10,193 nucleotides of DNA from Burkholderiales bacterium (GTDB lineage: Bacteria > Pseudomonadota > Gammaproteobacteria > Burkholderiales > SHXO01): contig JAHCKU010000075.1 of assembly GCA_026125625.1 (NCBI GenBank), positions 1 through 10,193 of the forward strand. The letters run 5' to 3'. Every line of letters begins with the position of its first letter. Within the stretch, counting starts at the first letter, position 1. Positions 6,390 to 10,193 of this stretch are shown here, in pieces. Both the position numbers and the translations under genes were made by a program. The notes beneath the pieces were generated by a model. The model ran no database searches. It had not been told where the DNA came from and saw only the letters and a program-made list of their open reading frames with translations.

Positions 6390-6749
6390 TCAGACGATGG
6401 GTGAGCGTCTACCTCCCAAGCGCTTGCCCAGCCGCTTGATGAAGCGGCTCAATCGACTGAGTCCGCCGGTGTGCTCGATACGCAGGGTGGAGGTATCCAG
6501 CGCCATCACCAGCACCAGCCCCTGGTGCGCGATGGTGAAGCTCTCCCCTGGTCTGAGCACCAGGTCGGTCACGCGCTGGTCTTCGGTCACCCACAGCAGG
6601 CCACTGACACACTGTACCCGGCTGCCTTGTGCGTCGCGTAAGGCGAACATGCGGTCACGTGCGAGCGGCAGGGCCTCTTCTCGTCTGCTCCACAGCATGA
6701 TGTCGTTCCGGGCACGGATGGAGGCGGCGGAAAGTGTCCTAGCGCTCAT
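6390..6749 (-). CDS. DUF2917 domain protein
   Basis: A 119-residue protein from the ATG at 6749, with GAGAGG (6757-6762) 7 bases upstream. A longer reading from 6827 would run through the preceding gene in another frame and is not supported. The core at residues 35-91 has the DUF2917 pattern: a G-S-R-V-x-C-V-x-G-L-L-W-V-T strand pair, then T-D-L-V-L-x-P-G-E-S-F-T-I and a hydrophobic L-V-L-V-M-A-L strand. It reads as a small cupin-like beta fold. The tail (about 98-115) is strongly basic and could be an amphipathic helix. No signal peptide or catalytic residues are visible. The function of DUF2917 is unknown. Its start overlaps the end of the 61-residue gene by 11 bases, so the two are almost certainly co-translated. 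Confidence 0.82.
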   Translation of the reverse strand: MSARTLSAASIRARNDIMLWSRREEALPLARDRMFALRDAQGSRVQCVSGLLWVTEDQRVTDLVLRPGESFTIAHQGLVLVMALDTSTLRIEHTGGLSRLSRFIKRLGKRLGGRRSPIV

Positions 6750-6924
6750 CTTGTTGCCTCTCCCAGGCCAGCGCGATGCGCAGTTGAGAGGGGTCGCGGC
6801 ACGATTCCAGGCTGCGACGCACGGCAATGAACAACGCGCTGGTCAGATCCGAAGCGGCTTCCACGCTGCGGGCGCCTGGCGCGGTGCCGTCGAAGGCGGC
6901 TGCGGAGAGGGTCGTTGTGTTCAT
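6739..6924 (-). CDS. Small protein of unknown function, 61 residues
   Basis: I do not recognise a family. The ATG at 6924 has an excellent ribosome site, AAGGAGG (6932-6938), 7 bases upstream, and the end overlaps the start of the DUF2917 gene by 11 bases, including that gene's upstream context. These two facts support real translation. The first half is rich in Ala, Thr and Ser (MNTTTLSAAAFDGTAPGARS). The second half (about residues 28-60) is a predicted charged amphipathic helix with several Arg and one Cys (C42). There is no signal peptide, membrane helix or metal motif. The opening TLSAA recurs at residues 5-9 of the DUF2917 protein, which may reflect a shared ancestral leader or chance. 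It is divergent from the XRE regulator. Confidence 0.68.
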   Translation of the reverse strand: MNTTTLSAAAFDGTAPGARSVEAASDLTSALFIAVRRSLESCRDPSQLRIALAWERQQDER

Positions 6925-7021
6925 GTTTTTGCCTCCTTGTCTCGTTTAGGGCCGGTGTTCGCGTACCGGACGAGTGCATCGTGCCGGCAGGGGCGCGAAT
7001 GCGAAAGGCGACTGCAAGAAG

Positions 7022-7049
7022 TTGCGGGACACTCCGCCGCTGGTATCAA
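7022..7049 (+). promoter_or_regulatory. Candidate promoter for the XRE regulator
   Basis: TTGCGG (7022-7027) and TATCAA (7044-7049) are 16 bases apart, and TGG directly before the second box makes it an extended -10. It lies 33 bases before the ATG, within the divergent intergenic region. Both boxes are only partial consensus matches. Confidence 0.35.
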
Positions 7050-7050
7050 A

Positions 7051-7058
7051 TAGCGCTA
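7051..7058. promoter_or_regulatory. TAGCGCTA palindrome at the XRE transcription start
   Basis: A perfect 8-bp palindrome directly after the candidate -10 box. This is where an autorepressor of the Cro/C1 type could bind. It is short and may be chance. Confidence 0.22.
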
Positions 7059-7082
7059 CTTTTTCCAGCCGGGGAGGATTTC

Positions 7083-7892
7083 ATGGAGCAGAGGGCAGCG
7101 CTGGTCGAGGCACTGAAGCGGGCACTCAAGGCGCGCGGCATCACCTATTCGCATGTCGCCGAGGCGCTACAACTGAGTGAGCCCAGCGTGAAGCGGCTGT
7201 TCGCCAGTGGCCAGTTCACCCTGGAACGGTTCGAGCAGATCTGTGCCGTGGCGCACACCAGCATCTCCGAGCTGGCGCGCTCGGTCGACGGCGGCAAGGA
7301 CGAGGTGTCCCAGCTCACGCCCGAGCAGGAGCGCGCGATCATGGCTGACCGCAAGCTGCTCCTGGTCGCGCTATGCGCGCTGAACCATCTGTCGCTGGAG
7401 CAGATCGTGAACGCCTACGACATCTCCAAGACGGAGTGCATCTCGCTGCTGATCAAGCTGGATCGCATCAAGCTGCTGGAACTGCTGCCCGGCAACCGCA
7501 TCAAGCTCAGGGTCACGCGTGCCTTCTCCTGGCTGCCCAACGGACCCATCCAGCAGTTCTTCAAGGCACGCGCGCAGAGCGAGTATTTCGCCTCCAGCTT
7601 CAGCGGCGCCTCCGAGGTGATGCTGCTCACCAATGGCCTGCTGTCCAAGGCCTCCACCGAGGCGCTGCTGTCCAAGCTGCGTCGGGTGGCCAACGAGTTC
7701 ACCGAGCAGCACCACGCCGAGGCACACCTGCCGCTGAGCGAGCGCCGGCCACTGAGCATGGTGCTGGCGGTACGCCCGTGGGAGCTGGACGAGATGCGCG
7801 CGCTGCGACGGCGGCAACCCGACAAGACGGATAGCGCAGTGGGGTCGTCGAAGAAATCCGCCCCACGCGCGCGTACGATTACTTCACAATAG
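7083..7892 (+). CDS. XRE-family helix-turn-helix regulator
   Basis: A 269-residue protein from the ATG at 7083, with GGGGAGG (7071-7077) 5 bases upstream; the frame is open further 5' but without a better start. The N-terminus is a Cro/C1-like DNA-binding domain (about residues 6-66), with helices ITYSHVAEALQL and EPSVKRLFASGQFTLERFEQI in the expected order. A second region (about 84-145) has LSLEQIVNAYDISKTECISLL followed by a short wing-like strand, suggesting a second helix-turn-helix. The remaining about 120 residues are an alpha-rich segment with no motif I recognise, ending in a basic, probably disordered tail. It is a cytoplasmic DNA-binding regulator and lies divergent from the 61-residue/DUF2917 pair, so it may control that pair, itself, or the peptide transporter that starts 46 bp downstream. 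Confidence 0.87.
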   Translation: MEQRAALVEALKRALKARGITYSHVAEALQLSEPSVKRLFASGQFTLERFEQICAVAHTSISELARSVDGGKDEVSQLTPEQERAIMADRKLLLVALCALNHLSLEQIVNAYDISKTECISLLIKLDRIKLLELLPGNRIKLRVTRAFSWLPNGPIQQFFKARAQSEYFASSFSGASEVMLLTNGLLSKASTEALLSKLRRVANEFTEQHHAEAHLPLSERRPLSMVLAVRPWELDEMRALRRRQPDKTDSAVGSSKKSAPRARTITSQ

Positions 7893-7938
7893 GCATGCTG
7901 CAAAGCATCAATCCTCACTCTCGTCATTCGAGTCCGGC

Positions 7939-9513
7939 ATGATCCGTCCTCTCACTTTCGCCCTGCTCGCCGCTGCCCTCGGTCTTGCCACGCCTTCCGC
8001 CTGGAGTCAGGGCGGCAGCAAGGTCCTGCGCATCGTTCCGCACTCCAACCTCACCGTACTCGATCCGATCTGGACCACCGCCTACATCACCCGCAATCAC
8101 GGCTATCAGATCTACGACACGCTGTTCGGCCTGGACGCCAAAGGCAACGTCCAGCCGCAGATGGTCGAGAAGTACGAAGTCAGCAAGGACCGCAAGACCT
8201 GGACCTTCACGCTGCGTGAAGGGCTCGAGTTCCACGACGGCAAACCGGTCACCAGCGAGGACGTCATCGCCTCGCTCACGCGCTGGGCGCAGCGCGACAG
8301 CATGGGCGCGATGCTGATGTCGTTCGCCACCGGCATGCAGGCGGTCAATGCGCGGACATTTCGCCTCACGCTGAAGGAACCCTACGGCCTGGTGCTGGAA
8401 TCGCTCGCCAAGCCCAGCTCCAACGTGCCCTTCATCATGCCCAGGCGCGTTGCGCAGACGCCCGCCGACAGGCAGATCGACGACTTCACCGGCTCGGGTC
8501 CGTTCATCTTCAAGCGTGATGAATGGAAGCCCGGCGAGCGCGTGGTGTACGTGAAGAACGCACGCTACAAGCCGCGCAGCGAGGCGCCCAGCGGCACCGC
8601 CGGCGGCAAGATCCCCAAGGTCGATCGCGTCGAGTGGGTGATCATCAAGGATCCGCAGACGCAGGCCAACGCGCTGGCCGCCGGTGAAATCGACCTCATC
8701 GAGGCACCGGCGCACGAGTCCTATCCTGCCTTCCGCAAGAACCCGAACATCCAGCTGGTCGAGACCAATCCGCTCGGCTTCAACGCCATCCTGCGCCTGA
8801 ATCACCTGCACCCGCCGTTCGACAATCCCAAGGTACGGCGCGCGGCCATGGCCGCGATCAACCAGGTGCCCATCCTGCGCGCGCAGGTCGGCCTGCCGGA
8901 CATGTACCGCACCTGTTTCTCCATCTACGCCTGCGGCACTGCCTACGCCACCAGTGCCGGCATGGAGCTGGTGGCCAAGCCCGACCTCAAACGCGCGCAA
9001 CAGCTGCTGAAGGAGTCCGGCTACGACGGCACGCCGGTGGTGCTGATGCAGCCGACCGACCTGGCGGTGATCGCCAAGCTGCCGGTGGTGACCGCGCAGC
9101 TGCTGCGCCAGGCCGGATTCAAGGTGGACATGCAGTCGATGGACTGGCAGACGCTGCTGGCGCGCCGGGCGAAGAAGGAAGTGCCGTCGGCAGGCGGCTG
9201 GAACGCGTTCATGACCGTATGGGCCAGCGTCGACAACCTCAATCCGCTCATCCTGCAGGCGGTCAATGCCTCGTGCGACAAGGCCTGGTTCGGCTGGCCC
9301 TGCGACGCCCAGATCGAGAAGCTGCGCGATGCCTTCGGACGCGCCGGCGACGAGGCCGAGCGCAAGCGCCTGGCCGAGCAGATCCAGGTACGCGCAATGG
9401 AGATCGTCACGCACGTGCCGGTGGGCGAGTACAACTTCCCGGTGGCTGCGCGCAAGAATCTCAAGGGCTTCGTCATCGGCTACTTCCTGGTGCCGTGGAA
9501 CATCGAGAAGTGA
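7939..9513 (+). CDS. Periplasmic peptide-binding protein of an ABC transporter (family 5)
   Basis: A 524-residue solute-binding protein of DppA/OppA size. Residues 1-23 form a signal peptide (MIRP, a hydrophobic Leu/Ala core, then AWS before Gln24); there is no lipobox, so it should be soluble in the periplasm. The family 5 signature region is at about 72-116, with WTFTLREGLEFHDGKPVTSED. Other hallmarks are GSGPF (185-189), N-A-L-A-A-G-E-I-D near 244-252, and V-R-R-A-A-M-A-A-I-N near 299-308. It has four cysteines in the mature part, C326, C332, C446 and C455, in two close pairs. The ligand is probably an oligo- or dipeptide, but related proteins bind glutathione, opines or nickel. No start codon exists upstream in frame, so ATG 7939 is kept despite a weak ribosome site (GAG 6 bases upstream). 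The permease gene follows by 37 bp. Confidence 0.93.
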   Translation: MIRPLTFALLAAALGLATPSAWSQGGSKVLRIVPHSNLTVLDPIWTTAYITRNHGYQIYDTLFGLDAKGNVQPQMVEKYEVSKDRKTWTFTLREGLEFHDGKPVTSEDVIASLTRWAQRDSMGAMLMSFATGMQAVNARTFRLTLKEPYGLVLESLAKPSSNVPFIMPRRVAQTPADRQIDDFTGSGPFIFKRDEWKPGERVVYVKNARYKPRSEAPSGTAGGKIPKVDRVEWVIIKDPQTQANALAAGEIDLIEAPAHESYPAFRKNPNIQLVETNPLGFNAILRLNHLHPPFDNPKVRRAAMAAINQVPILRAQVGLPDMYRTCFSIYACGTAYATSAGMELVAKPDLKRAQQLLKESGYDGTPVVLMQPTDLAVIAKLPVVTAQLLRQAGFKVDMQSMDWQTLLARRAKKEVPSAGGWNAFMTVWASVDNLNPLILQAVNASCDKAWFGWPCDAQIEKLRDAFGRAGDEAERKRLAEQIQVRAMEIVTHVPVGEYNFPVAARKNLKGFVIGYFLVPWNIEK

Positions 9514-9550
9514 TCGCCGCACATACTCGTCGCCTGAGCTGTACCTGACG

Positions 9551-10193
9551 ATGACGAAGTTCCTAGTCGGCCGGCTGCTGGCAACCATCCCTGTGCTGCT
9601 GGTGGTGGCAGTGTTCGTGTTCCTGCTGCTGCGCCTGACACCCGGCGATCCGGCGGCGGTCATCGCCGGCGACAGCGCCACCGTCGAGCAGATCGAACAG
9701 ATCCGCGAGAGCCTGGGCCTGAACCGGCCGCTGATCGCGCAGTTCGGCATCTGGATCGGCAACGTGCTGCGCGGCGATCTGGGCGAGTCGTTCTTCTTCC
9801 GCATGGCGGTGACCGAGCTGATCGGCCAGCGCATCGAACCCACGCTCGCGCTCGCGCTTTGCACCATCGTGCTGGCGGTGGCGATCGCGGTGCCGCTGGG
9901 AGTGCTCGCTGCCTGGCGTCATGGCGGCTGGCTGGATCGCGCGCTGATGGGATTCTCCACGCTGGGCTTCTCCATCCCGGTGTTCGTGCTCGGCTCCCTG
10001 CTCATCTGGCTGGTGTCGCTCGAGCTTGGCTGGCTGCCGGTGCAGGGCTATCGCCGCCTGGCCGATGGCTTCGGACCATTCATCCGCCATCTGATCCTGC
10101 CCAGCATAACGCTGTCGGTGATCTACATCGCCCTGATCGCGCGCGTCACGCGCGCGGCGGTGGCCGAAGCGCTGACCGAAGATTTCGTGCGCA
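9551..10193 (+). CDS. DppB-type ABC transporter permease, 3' end missing
   Basis: The frame opens at ATG 9551 and runs past the right edge; 214 residues are visible. The N-terminus MTKFLVGRLLATIPVLLVV leads into TM1, then LLLRLTPGDPA (residues 25-35), the hallmark opening of DppB/OppB permeases. Next come a periplasmic segment with I-R-E-S-L-G-L-N-R-P (51-60) and R-G-D-L-G-E-S (74-80), TM2 (about 98-118), TM3 (about 133-157) and TM4 (about 183-200). The last residues, ARVTRAAVAEALTEDFVR, start the conserved cytoplasmic EAA loop that contacts the ATPase, and the gene is cut there. It is an inner-membrane partner of the binding protein 37 bp upstream and forms an operon with it. A DppC-like permease and ATPases are expected beyond the window. 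Confidence 0.93.
   Translation, partial: MTKFLVGRLLATIPVLLVVAVFVFLLLRLTPGDPAAVIAGDSATVEQIEQIRESLGLNRPLIAQFGIWIGNVLRGDLGESFFFRMAVTELIGQRIEPTLALALCTIVLAVAIAVPLGVLAAWRHGGWLDRALMGFSTLGFSIPVFVLGSLLIWLVSLELGWLPVQGYRRLADGFGPFIRHLILPSITLSVIYIALIARVTRAAVAEALTEDFVR

Noticed and set aside
7895..7942. 15-codon ORF before the binding-protein gene, with its TGA overlapping the ATG
   Set aside because: The geometry would allow coupling, but there is no good ribosome site before the ATG at 7895, so chance is more likely.
7924..9867. 647-codon open frame on the minus strand, antisense to the peptide-binding protein and permease
   Set aside because: Its translation is rich in Arg, His, Gly and Val without domain features, while the plus strand encodes clear family members throughout. 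Long antisense frames are expected in GC-rich coding sequence.

Overview
This is a 10.2 kb, GC-rich, gene-dense stretch of bacterial chromosome. The GC-biased codon use, a poly-3-hydroxybutyrate-type 3-hydroxybutyrate dehydrogenase, a DUF2917 protein, several one-component regulators and a Dpp-type peptide ABC transporter suggest a proteobacterium, most likely a betaproteobacterium near Burkholderiales. That placement is inferred from gene content only. I see no rRNA, tRNA, CRISPR array, insertion sequence, phage gene or plasmid gene.

Layout. (1) Positions 1-1334, plus strand: the 3' part of a regulator with two winged-helix segments, then a four-blade-repeat Vgb/YVTN-like beta-propeller protein, probably one transcription unit. 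(2) 1598-2809, plus strand: an MFS transporter behind a 263-bp leader that holds a small palindrome and a doubtful 58-codon ORF. (3) 2840-5326, minus strand: four closely spaced genes read right to left, D-3-hydroxybutyrate dehydrogenase, tandem CDGSH iron-sulfur protein, AraC-family regulator, VOC/glyoxalase-fold protein. They converge on the MFS gene. (4) 5381-6292, minus strand: an EamA/DMT permease. (5) 6390-6924, minus strand: an unrecognised 61-residue protein overlapping a DUF2917 protein, ending at a perfect 11-bp hairpin. (6) 7083-7892, plus strand: an XRE-type helix-turn-helix regulator divergent from the small-protein pair. (7) 7939 to the right edge, plus strand: a family 5 periplasmic peptide-binding protein and the start of its DppB-type permease. 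The rest of that transporter lies beyond the window.

How the genes may work together. The clearest metabolic function is oxidation of D-3-hydroxybutyrate to acetoacetate. It sits at the head of a minus-strand group whose other members (CDGSH, AraC, VOC) could be co-regulated, but no shared pathway can be read from the sequence. The regulator and propeller at the left edge form a close pair. The peptide transporter is the start of a standard import operon.

I find no convincing new defence, mobile or biosynthetic system. The items most worth a second look are the 61-residue protein/DUF2917 pair beside the XRE regulator, the internally duplicated CDGSH protein with a seven-codon ORF at its start, and the regulator/propeller pair.
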